Positions 8,440-15,276 of a DNA stretch of 64,000 bases are shown in pieces. The stretch is from Bacteroidia bacterium (lineage in GTDB: Bacteria; Bacteroidota; Bacteroidia; Palsa-965). Each line of letters begins with the position of its first letter. Positions within the stretch are counted from its first letter, which is position 1. The stretch spans positions 62,001 through 126,000 of the forward strand of contig JALONL010000001.1 of NCBI GenBank assembly GCA_025454955.1, written 5' to 3'. Under the pieces are notes generated by a model. It searched no databases, was not told the origin of the DNA, and was given only the letters and a program-made list of their open reading frames with translations. Position numbers and translations under genes: made by a program.

Positions 8440-9240
8440 ATGGTTAAGGAAACACAACCCGTACCGCAACGTTCAGACATGGACGAACTGGTGTTTGAGA
8501 AGCGCAACCGCTCTTACGGTGCGTACATGATACGCCGTGGCTACTCGCGCGTGGTAATGATCTCTACCGGTATTTCCATTGTAACGTTTATGTTCATTTT
8601 CTTCCTGTTCTCCGTAACACAGGAAGAACCACAAAAGGAACCGCCCAAACTCAAGGTGACCAACGTGGAACTGGTGGCTCCGCCTCCCGTGGACAAAAAT
8701 CAGCCGCCGCCGCCACCCCCGCCGCCGCCGCCGCCGCCGCTTCGGGAAATGGTTCGCTTTACTGAACCTGAAGTTACCGAAGAGGAAGTAAATGATATTG
8801 TTTCTCAAGACCAGTTGAAAGACACCCAGGTTGGTAAAAACGATCAGGAGGGTTCTGATGATGAAACAATTGAGCCTATTACCGCACAACAATCAGAGGA
8901 GGTACAGGATGCTCCCGAACAGGCGCTCCAGTTTGCCGAAGAAATGCCCCAGTTTCCCGGTGGCGAGGCTGCGCTGATGACTTACCTCCAGCAGAACATC
9001 CGCTACCCGCTTATGGAAAAAGAAGCCGGCAAGCAGGGCACGGTGTACATCTACTTTGAGGTGGACAAAAACGGCGAAATCAGCAACGTGCGCGAAACCA
9101 AGGGCGTGGCTGGTGCTCCCGGTCTCACCAAGGAAGCCATCCGCGTTATCAACTCGATGCCGCGCTGGGCTCCCGGCAAAATGAACGGCCGCGCAGTGAA
9201 AGTGCAGATGAACCTGCCCGTTCGCTTCGTACTTAAATAA
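8440..9240 (+). CDS. tonB: Energy transducer TonB
   Basis: 266 residues. A cytoplasmic N-terminus (DMDELVFEKRNRSYGAYMIRR, typical of Bacteroidota TonB) precedes one TM helix at about 40-60. A periplasmic proline stretch follows with 12 consecutive prolines near residue 90, then an acidic linker. The C-terminal TonB domain starts at FPGGEAALMTYLQQNIRYP and ends VKVQMNLPVRFVLK. It transmits proton-motive energy from ExbB/ExbD to outer-membrane receptors. It follows the exbD genes with a 22-base gap. Confidence 0.94.
   Translation: MVKETQPVPQRSDMDELVFEKRNRSYGAYMIRRGYSRVVMISTGISIVTFMFIFFLFSVTQEEPQKEPPKLKVTNVELVAPPPVDKNQPPPPPPPPPPPPLREMVRFTEPEVTEEEVNDIVSQDQLKDTQVGKNDQEGSDDETIEPITAQQSEEVQDAPEQALQFAEEMPQFPGGEAALMTYLQQNIRYPLMEKEAGKQGTVYIYFEVDKNGEISNVRETKGVAGAPGLTKEAIRVINSMPRWAPGKMNGRAVKVQMNLPVRFVLK
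8704..8739 (+). repeat. CCG-type trinucleotide tract in tonB
   Basis: Twelve proline codons in a row, ten of them CCG. It is long enough for in-frame slippage, which would change linker length without breaking the reading frame. Confidence 0.8.
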
Positions 9241-9254
9241 GGTTCTTTACACGC

Positions 9255-9482
9255 TTGAAACACAACCCGGGTGCTCTCGTTTCCTTGTTGCTGGCTGGTC
9301 TGGTAACATTAATCGCAGTGAGTCTGGGTTGTGTTTTTTTATTCACCAATGTCTGGGCCGAAGATTTCCCGAACAATCGCCCCATTGCGGGTGTTCTGTT
9401 TGTGGCATACGGTCTTTACCGCGCTTACACAGGCTGGCGGCGATACAAAGCCACACCAAAACACCTGGAGGATGAACAATAA
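9255..9482 (+). CDS. Small two-helix membrane protein
   Basis: 75 residues from a TTG start; no ATG is available in frame. It has two hydrophobic segments (about 8-30 and 40-58) and a basic, polar C-terminus (GWRRYKATPKHLEDEQ). It lies 14 bases after tonB and overlaps the next gene by 11 bases, so it is very probably translated as part of the operon. The family is not recognised. A role as an accessory of the TonB complex is inference from position only. Confidence 0.6.
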   Translation: MKHNPGALVSLLLAGLVTLIAVSLGCVFLFTNVWAEDFPNNRPIAGVLFVAYGLYRAYTGWRRYKATPKHLEDEQ

Positions 9483-9975
9483 TTGCTTCTTTTTGCTGTT
9501 TTGGGTTTCAGTTCTTACCGGTGCCTGCGGACTAACCAGCCCCCAACAGCATTCAACAATTATTCAGAAGAAAACTGAAATAAGCGATTCCATCATTTCA
9601 GGAAACAACTGTTTTACGCTGCTGCTGGAGGGAAATAAAGAAAACAAGGTTTATATCTACAAGGGCGAAACACCTGCAGATACATCCGCAATTATTGTCA
9701 GCTACAAACCACCGCGAAATGAATTGAAACAATTTATCAGCGGGCAAATATCAGACACCATTCCCGGCGACTCGCTGAAAAAATTGCCGGTATTTATTGT
9801 TAAATGGGGAGAAGACGCAACCTACGGTGAGGTGATCGATGTGATTGATATACTGAAGCTGCATAATGCAAAGTATGGTTTGACAAAAATCTCGCAGCAG
9901 GAATACATTATTTTGAAAAAGAAAACAGGTGTTGCATACAAGGAAATGCTGCCGCCTGAGCCGAAAAAACAATGA
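9472..9975 (+). CDS. Putative lipoprotein with an ExbD-like periplasmic domain
   Basis: 167 residues from ATG 9472, chosen because it gives a signal peptide (NNNCFFLLFWVSVLTGAC) with a possible lipobox cysteine at residue 20. The rest resembles the periplasmic half of the third ExbD: LLLEGNKENKVYIYKGE matches LLDGNKGKKIYYYEGK, and FIVKWGEDATYGEVIDVID and YKEMLPP match the ExbD C-terminus. The ExbD membrane helix with its essential Asp is absent, so it cannot conduct protons. It may bind TonB or peptidoglycan, or compete with ExbD. The start overlaps the previous gene and the stop overlaps the next by ATGA. Confidence 0.75.
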   Translation: MNNNCFFLLFWVSVLTGACGLTSPQQHSTIIQKKTEISDSIISGNNCFTLLLEGNKENKVYIYKGETPADTSAIIVSYKPPRNELKQFISGQISDTIPGDSLKKLPVFIVKWGEDATYGEVIDVIDILKLHNAKYGLTKISQQEYIILKKKTGVAYKEMLPPEPKKQ

Positions 9976-10910
9976 CGAAGATGAGCTACAAGGCTATTTT
10001 GTGCAGCATTATTGCTTCGGCGATGTTAATCTCTTGCAATAATCAACCCAAGGGAGAGGAATTAGACACGCCTACCTCGGGCACCATTCCCTTTGTCATA
10101 GACGAAGTAATACAGCCCTTAGCCGAAGAACTCACCATTTCGTTTGTGGCCCGCTACCCCAAGGCACACCTCATTCCCCGCGTGGCCCCCGAAAAGGATG
10201 CGGCACTTATGCTCATCAACGACTCGGCCCGCAATGGCTTGCTTACACGCAAACTCACCAAAGAAGAAGTAGCCTTTTTCGAGTCAAAGAAATTCGGTCT
10301 CGAACAGGTGCTGCTGGCCTCCGATGCCGTGGCCTTTGTGGTAAACCGCAACAATACCGACAGCGTATTTACCAAAGACCAGCTCCGCCGCATTTTGCTG
10401 GGCCAGGACACGCTCTGGAGCCAGATAAGCCCCGGCAGCACGCTGGGCCGCATACGCGTGGTGTTCGACAACCCCGGCTCGTCAAACATCCGCTACCTGA
10501 GCGATACCCTGCTCGGTAAACAGCCGCTCTCGAAAAGCTGTTTTGCCGTACAAACCAACCAGGCCGTAATTGAATACGTAAACGAACACCCCGAAGCCAT
10601 TGGCGTGGTAGGCCTCAACTGGATTGGCGACAAAGACAGCGAAGCCGACATGAGCCGCCGCAAAATGATTGTGCTGGCCGCCGTGGGCGACAGCCTCAAT
10701 ACCGCCACCACGCCCCACCAGAGTGCCCTTGCGCTGCACACCTACCCGTTTTGCCGCGAGGTTTGGTTTGTGAAAATTGGTAAACGCCCCGGACTTGGCA
10801 CGGGCTTTGCCTCTTTTGCATACAGCGAGGTAGGACAACTGATCGTTCAGAAAGCCGGGCTCCTTGCCGCAAAACCCGCCGAAAGGCGAATAGAATTGAA
10901 AGTAAACTAA
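9972..10910 (+). CDS. PstS-like substrate-binding lipoprotein
   Basis: 312 residues. The signal peptide ends LISC with the lipid cysteine at about residue 22. A PBP-like (PstS family) domain follows: SGTIPFVIDEVIQPLAEE, VAFVVNRNN, FTKDQLRRILLGQ and VGLNWIGD are typical of the Bacteroidota PstS-like proteins encoded beside TonB operons. No phosphate ABC transporter genes are nearby, so a phosphate-uptake role is doubtful. It is translationally coupled (ATGA) to the lipoprotein gene before it. Confidence 0.85.
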   Translation: MTKMSYKAILCSIIASAMLISCNNQPKGEELDTPTSGTIPFVIDEVIQPLAEELTISFVARYPKAHLIPRVAPEKDAALMLINDSARNGLLTRKLTKEEVAFFESKKFGLEQVLLASDAVAFVVNRNNTDSVFTKDQLRRILLGQDTLWSQISPGSTLGRIRVVFDNPGSSNIRYLSDTLLGKQPLSKSCFAVQTNQAVIEYVNEHPEAIGVVGLNWIGDKDSEADMSRRKMIVLAAVGDSLNTATTPHQSALALHTYPFCREVWFVKIGKRPGLGTGFASFAYSEVGQLIVQKAGLLAAKPAERRIELKVN

Positions 10911-10914
10911 GTGC

Positions 10915-10922
10915 TATTTTTG
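10915..10922 (+). promoter_or_regulatory. -7 promoter element of the TPR gene (TATTTTTG)
   Basis: Exact TAnnTTTG match ending 4 bases before the ATG at 10927. A TTG lies 16 bases upstream (10896-10898), slightly close for a -33 element. It suggests a separate, leaderless transcript for the last gene of the operon. Confidence 0.5.
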
Positions 10923-10926
10923 TAAA

Positions 10927-12642
10927 ATGAAAACGCATCTCCGCATTACTGCCGCTGCCCTTGCCACTCTCGCCATGAGTGCAGCCGGTTACGCCCAAAC
11001 TCTTGCCGACGCCATCCGACAGTCGGATAACGAACAATACGAGAAAGCAAAAGCCACCCTGCGCCAGTTGCTCGTAAAGGAACCCACCAACGGCGACCTG
11101 TATTTTTACATGGGCGACGTGTACATGAAGCAGGAAATGCCCGACTCTGCGGGACTGTTTTTCATGAAAGGTGCCACCGTGAATCCCACCAACCCTCTCG
11201 CCCTAACCGGCAAGGGCCGCTACCTGTTTTACACCGGTAAGCAGGAAGACGGTAAAAAAGCGTTCAGCGAAGCCAACTCGCTCATTACCACCCAGAAAAA
11301 TCTGCCCAAGGAGCGCATAGTTGCCGCTTACCTTGAAATGGCCGAAACCTATACCTACGCCCCTGTGCCCGACTATGATGCCGCCATCGTCCATACACAG
11401 CGCGCACAGAAAATCGACGATAAAAGCGCCGAAGTATTCCTCGTGCGCGGCGATGCCCTGGGCAAACAGGATCCGGTAAACGGATCGCCTGCCATTGAGT
11501 GCTACAAGCAGGCCGCCAGCTTCGATCCCAAGTCGTGCAAGGCCAACCTGCGTATCGGTCTGCTTTATTTTGGCGGCCAGAACTACGACGGTGCGCTGGA
11601 GTTTTTCGAGAAGGCCACTGCGGTGGATCCCAACTTTGCTCCCGCATGGCGTGCAAAAGGCGAGGCTTACTTCCAGAAAGGCCAGTTCGAAAAAGGTGCC
11701 GAGTGCTACCGCAAATACCTCGAACTGAACGACGATCCGTATGCCCGCTACCGCTATGTGGCCAACCTTTACCTCAGCAAACAGTATGGCGATGTGGTAA
11801 CACAGTCTGAGCAAACATTCCAGAAAGACACTACCCTGCTGTTCCTCTACCGCCTCAACGCATACAGCCACTACGAGCTTGGCAACTACGATCCGGCGCT
11901 GGTAAACATCAACAAGTTCATGACCAAAGCCACAGAAAAAGGCAGCCCGAAAGTTCTTTCGAAAGACTACGAATACCGTGGTAAAATATACCTGAAAAAG
12001 AGCATGGACTCCCTGGCTATGCTTGATTTCGAGATGGCTTACCAGATGGATACCAGCCGCAAAGAGCTGTACAGCGACCTCGGTGCAGGCTGCCTCAAAC
12101 TGAAGCGTTACGGCGATGCCGCCAAATGGTACAGAATGAAAGGCGAAGCCTTCGGCTGGAAAAGCATTAACGACCTGAACACCTACGGCCGCGCCCTGTT
12201 CCTGTCTAAAGACTACAACAAAGCCGACAGCGTGTTTGCCATAATGATGCAACGCGACCCGAAAGGCGTAACCGCATACTACTGGCGCGGTCGCTGCTAC
12301 TCGGCCCAAAATACCGACCCGGCTGTGAGCGCCAAAGCCCGCCCGTTCTACGAGCAGTTTGTATCGCTGGCCGTGGCCGATAAAGCGAAGAACAAGAAAG
12401 ACCTTATCGTTGCCCTTAAATGGCTCGGCGATCATTACATCGGTCTCAAAAACTTTGCCTGCGCAAAAGCCTGCTACGAGCTCATGAAAGAGCTTGACCC
12501 CGAAAACGCCACGGCAAAAACGGCCCTCGAAGACAAACAAATAAGCGCCGCCACCGCCGCCGACATCAACACCTGCTTTGCCCAGCCCATGCTGTACCTG
12601 CCCGCTGCCGAGCAGCCCCAGCCTAACGGCGGCGGCCAGTAA
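10927..12642 (+). CDS. Secreted/periplasmic tetratricopeptide repeat protein
   Basis: 571 residues with a signal peptide (MKTHLRITAAALATLAMSAAGYAQ) and then TPR motifs along almost the whole length, for example DNEQYEKAKATLRQLL, PDSAGLFFMKGATVNPTNP, YDGALEFFEKATAVDPNFA and FACAKACYELMKELDPENA. TPR proteins of this kind usually close Bacteroidota exb/ton/pstS-like operons and probably serve as a scaffold in the periplasm. It follows the PstS-like gene by 16 bases but has its own promoter-like -7 element. A strong terminator follows. Confidence 0.88.
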   Translation: MKTHLRITAAALATLAMSAAGYAQTLADAIRQSDNEQYEKAKATLRQLLVKEPTNGDLYFYMGDVYMKQEMPDSAGLFFMKGATVNPTNPLALTGKGRYLFYTGKQEDGKKAFSEANSLITTQKNLPKERIVAAYLEMAETYTYAPVPDYDAAIVHTQRAQKIDDKSAEVFLVRGDALGKQDPVNGSPAIECYKQAASFDPKSCKANLRIGLLYFGGQNYDGALEFFEKATAVDPNFAPAWRAKGEAYFQKGQFEKGAECYRKYLELNDDPYARYRYVANLYLSKQYGDVVTQSEQTFQKDTTLLFLYRLNAYSHYELGNYDPALVNINKFMTKATEKGSPKVLSKDYEYRGKIYLKKSMDSLAMLDFEMAYQMDTSRKELYSDLGAGCLKLKRYGDAAKWYRMKGEAFGWKSINDLNTYGRALFLSKDYNKADSVFAIMMQRDPKGVTAYYWRGRCYSAQNTDPAVSAKARPFYEQFVSLAVADKAKNKKDLIVALKWLGDHYIGLKNFACAKACYELMKELDPENATAKTALEDKQISAATAADINTCFAQPMLYLPAAEQPQPNGGGQ

Positions 12643-12670
12643 GCAGAATTGATAAACCGAATTTATTTCG

Positions 12671-12702
12671 CAGGCGCAATCTCCGCAAAGAGGTTGCGCC
12701 TG
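12671..12702 (+). terminator. Hairpin terminator after the exb-TPR operon
   Basis: 13-bp stem (12671-12683 with 12690-12702, one G-T pair), loop CGCAAA, then TTTCGTT. It lies 28 bases after the TPR gene stop codon. Confidence 0.75.
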
Positions 12703-12767
12703 TTTCGTTGGGGACGATACCAGTTTGCAATACACTTATTCCCGGGTCGCCTGAAATTACGATGGCT

Positions 12768-12837
12768 TAATGGATATTTGGGAGGCTGAGAACCTCTGAA
12801 TGCCATAACAGGCACAGCGTTGAGGTAAATCAAAGGC
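12768..12837. repeat. Intergenic direct repeat, copy 1
   Basis: A 70-base unit beginning TAATGGATATTTGGGAGGCT and containing GAGGCTGAGAAC. It recurs with about 75% identity at 12859-12929. It encodes no evident protein. Confidence 0.7.
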
Positions 12838-12858
12838 TATGAATAAAAAAAGTGTGAG

Positions 12859-12929
12859 TAATGGACATTTTGGAGGCTGAGAACGTCCAAAAACCTTAAT
12901 GGGCATAGCTTTAAGGCAAATGAAAAGCC
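12859..12929. repeat. Intergenic direct repeat, copy 2
   Basis: Second copy, 71 bases, beginning TAATGGACATTTTGGAGGCT, 91 bases downstream of the first. The shared core is GGAGGCTGAGAAC, followed by ATAACAGGCACAGC in copy 1 and TTAATGGGCATAGC in copy 2. Confidence 0.7.
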
Positions 12930-12999
12930 GGCATTAACGGCATAATGAACAAAAATCAGGCTGTATCAATCAGCTTTCTTAATCTGGTAAGCTGTAATG

Positions 13000-13034
13000 A
13001 AAAAGAGACTGCCCTTTTGAGACAGTCTCTTTTT
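13000..13034. terminator. Perfect 12-bp hairpin terminator, probably bidirectional
   Basis: AAAAAGAGACTG (13000-13011) pairs perfectly with CAGTCTCTTTTT (13023-13034) around an 11-base loop. The A and T runs on the two sides make it usable on both strands. It ends the minus-strand propeller gene at 13058. Confidence 0.85.
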
Positions 13035-13057
13035 GCAGCGAAACATGCTGTACCCGC

Positions 13058-14806
13058 TTATTCTTCGTCTTTAATTATTTCAACCGGGAAAGCTGCTTTA
13101 CCAGATGTGGTATTACTTGACAAAATCACAATCTCGTCAATGCAATATTCGATCACAATATTCTTTTCTCCCACAAACTGGTTCTCCTCGTCACGCGTAG
13201 TGAGGCTGAATTCGCGTGTCTTGCAAGAGCACGGATGTAAACAATCGTATGAAATGAAGCGATCGGGAACTATTCTGGCCTGATACGGTTTGCCCGGCGC
13301 AGGATCAAAGCTCACACTGGTTATGCGGAAACCTTTGAATTCTACGTCACTGAACGGGTTACATACTGTGATATAGAAAACTTCGTTATCGTGATTTTCG
13401 ATCACATCGCGCTTGCTGTCGCCCCAATGCAAATAAAATACCGGTGCCAGCGTTGCATTTTCTCTAATAATCGTAGCACAGCTCATTGGAGTAAACGGAC
13501 TGTCGTGGCCTTTGGGATTTGCCGGTACGATATTGGTTTTTACTTTGGCCCGTTCCATGAGTTCTTTGTCCTGTTCATCCGCATTTTCATTGCAACCATT
13601 GCAACCACAATCGCAGTCATCATGCGAATCTGTGGGCTCATCAGGCCTGTTAAAGCTGGTTATAATGTTGGGCAATCCCATAACACCTTGCGTTTCAGTG
13701 GCTAATTCAACATATTTCAAATCAACGGTTGGCGTGGCATCATCCGGATTGATAACTGCCGCTAAAGTTGATTCAAACGGTTTTACCGCATAAATCACAT
13801 TATCAGGTCCTATCTGAAGTGCAGCTAACGCAAAATCCCAAATTGTTGCCGGTAATGACGCGTTGTAAGTGGTCGTTGCAGTATAAGTGGCAACCGTAGT
13901 AATTTGACCCGTACTGAACTCGTAGCGTTGAATATTGGCTGTAGTATAAGTAGCCAAAGTGGTATAATACAAATAGCCGGAGTTTGGAGAAAACTCAACT
14001 CCGTATGTATTGGCATTATCCGTGATTACAATTTCACTACTGATTGTACCGGCCTGTTTATCGAAAGAATATACAGTAACCGATTTTAAATGGTGGTTGG
14101 CAAGCGCAAGCATCGTTCCATCCATGTTTGCTTTCATGTAGCCCACATTATCAATGTTACGATCTGTTCCTCTTGAGTCTTTCAAATCAATGTCGCTATG
14201 ATGTGTTACACCCGTAGCTGTTACAAGGAAAACGCGAAGTGTACCCGCCCCGTTCCAGCCGCCATTTCTTTGCAATGCACCGATTACCCAGTAATCTTGT
14301 CCATTGGCGTGACGAATGGCTGTAAGTTTTTCTGTCGGAATGTAGCCCTTCGCTTTATCAGCATCCGCAAGCTGTTGAAAAATTGCAGGAACGGTGTATG
14401 ACCAGTTTGGCGTTGCGGTGTCCATTTGGATTGCCGAAATCGGCTTAATGGAGCTAATCCGTGCTGTATCACGGTCTGGTGTTCCGCTCAATCCATCGGC
14501 ACTGAATACATAAAATTTGGTCGGGTTACTTGCATTCGTGTCGGCCGGATCGGGGAATAAAATTCCGGATTGTGTTGACGAGTGATGTCCGTTTAGCACA
14601 TTGTTGTGCTTTAAATTGTGCTGCCCGTCCCAGATGTGTTGACCATTGGTGTAGAAAAGCAAATTTCCTTGTGCATCTGCAATGGATGCACAACCTTCGT
14701 TAGTTCTCATTTTACTTCCGGAAATGGCGGTGGGTTTGTTGCCATTTATTGCAGTACTGAAGTCCAATCCGGCATTGTTGCCGAAAATCCATTTTGTGTT
14801 ATACAT
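13058..14806 (-). CDS. Beta-propeller protein of the gliding/T9SS-surface type, lacking a signal peptide
   Basis: 582 residues, function unknown. The N-terminal two-thirds resembles the WD40-like propeller found at the start of Bacteroidota surface proteins: WIFGNNAGLDF, CASIADAQGNLLFYTNGQHIWD, SSTQSGILFPDP, NVGYMKANMDGTMLALAN and YGVEFSPNSGYLYYT. A cysteine-rich linker (DDCDCGCNGCNENADEQD, around residue 400) leads to a C-terminal beta domain with several cysteines (CATI, CNPF, YDCLHPCSCK). Unusually for this type there is no signal peptide, no T9SS tail and an in-frame stop upstream of the ATG. Base composition is more AT-rich than the neighbours. It stands alone between two terminators. 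Confidence 0.75.
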   Translation of the reverse strand: MYNTKWIFGNNAGLDFSTAINGNKPTAISGSKMRTNEGCASIADAQGNLLFYTNGQHIWDGQHNLKHNNVLNGHHSSTQSGILFPDPADTNASNPTKFYVFSADGLSGTPDRDTARISSIKPISAIQMDTATPNWSYTVPAIFQQLADADKAKGYIPTEKLTAIRHANGQDYWVIGALQRNGGWNGAGTLRVFLVTATGVTHHSDIDLKDSRGTDRNIDNVGYMKANMDGTMLALANHHLKSVTVYSFDKQAGTISSEIVITDNANTYGVEFSPNSGYLYYTTLATYTTANIQRYEFSTGQITTVATYTATTTYNASLPATIWDFALAALQIGPDNVIYAVKPFESTLAAVINPDDATPTVDLKYVELATETQGVMGLPNIITSFNRPDEPTDSHDDCDCGCNGCNENADEQDKELMERAKVKTNIVPANPKGHDSPFTPMSCATIIRENATLAPVFYLHWGDSKRDVIENHDNEVFYITVCNPFSDVEFKGFRITSVSFDPAPGKPYQARIVPDRFISYDCLHPCSCKTREFSLTTRDEENQFVGEKNIVIEYCIDEIVILSSNTTSGKAAFPVEIIKDEE

Positions 14807-15220
14807 TACTCTGTTGTTTAGGGTTCGTAATTGGGTTATTTAAGTGTATTACGGTTAGCTAACGTGTTGCAAACATTGTTTTATTTAATTTATTTCAATG
14901 CAACTGATTTGTATATTCAAAAAACAAGTTTGTAAAGTGGTCTTTACAGTAAGTTGATTAAAAGCAAGTTTTTGAGCATGTTTATGATTTTATTTATGCT
15001 TTGTTTGTGAGGAATTTTTTCGGGCTCCGATGATGCAGTGCGGATCACCTTAACTACTGAAGCGGCTTATTTACAGACACCTGGGAAGAAGTGTTGCCGG
15101 TAAAGAGGAAATAAAAAGAATTAAAATCTTTAGAAAGAAAAAGTCTTAACCGGCTCTTAAAGTAAAATGAAGTCGTGAAGAGTTACTTAACTGATTTTCG
15201 ATTCAGAAGCATATCGAATA
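14807..15220. other. AT-rich intergenic region, no gene seen
   Basis: About 410 bases between two minus-strand genes, expected to hold the promoter of the propeller gene at 14806. No exact TAnnTTTG was found in the right orientation and no RNA gene was recognised. Confidence 0.4.
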
Positions 15221-15251
15221 AAAAAACGGCGCTCTCAAAAAGAGAACGCCG
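15221..15251 (-). terminator. Terminator of the T9SS protein gene at 15277
   Basis: CGGCGCTCTC (15227-15236) and GAGAACGCCG (15242-15251) pair with one mismatch around AAAAA. On the minus strand the hairpin is followed by a run of at least six T, complementary to the A run at 15221-15226. Confidence 0.8.
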
Positions 15252-15276
15252 CTTTGCGTGATAAGTATGCTATGGT

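Noticed and set aside
11203..12735. 510-residue antisense frame across the TPR gene
   Set aside because: It is a shadow of the TPR gene caused by codon bias; no homologous features and no start signal.
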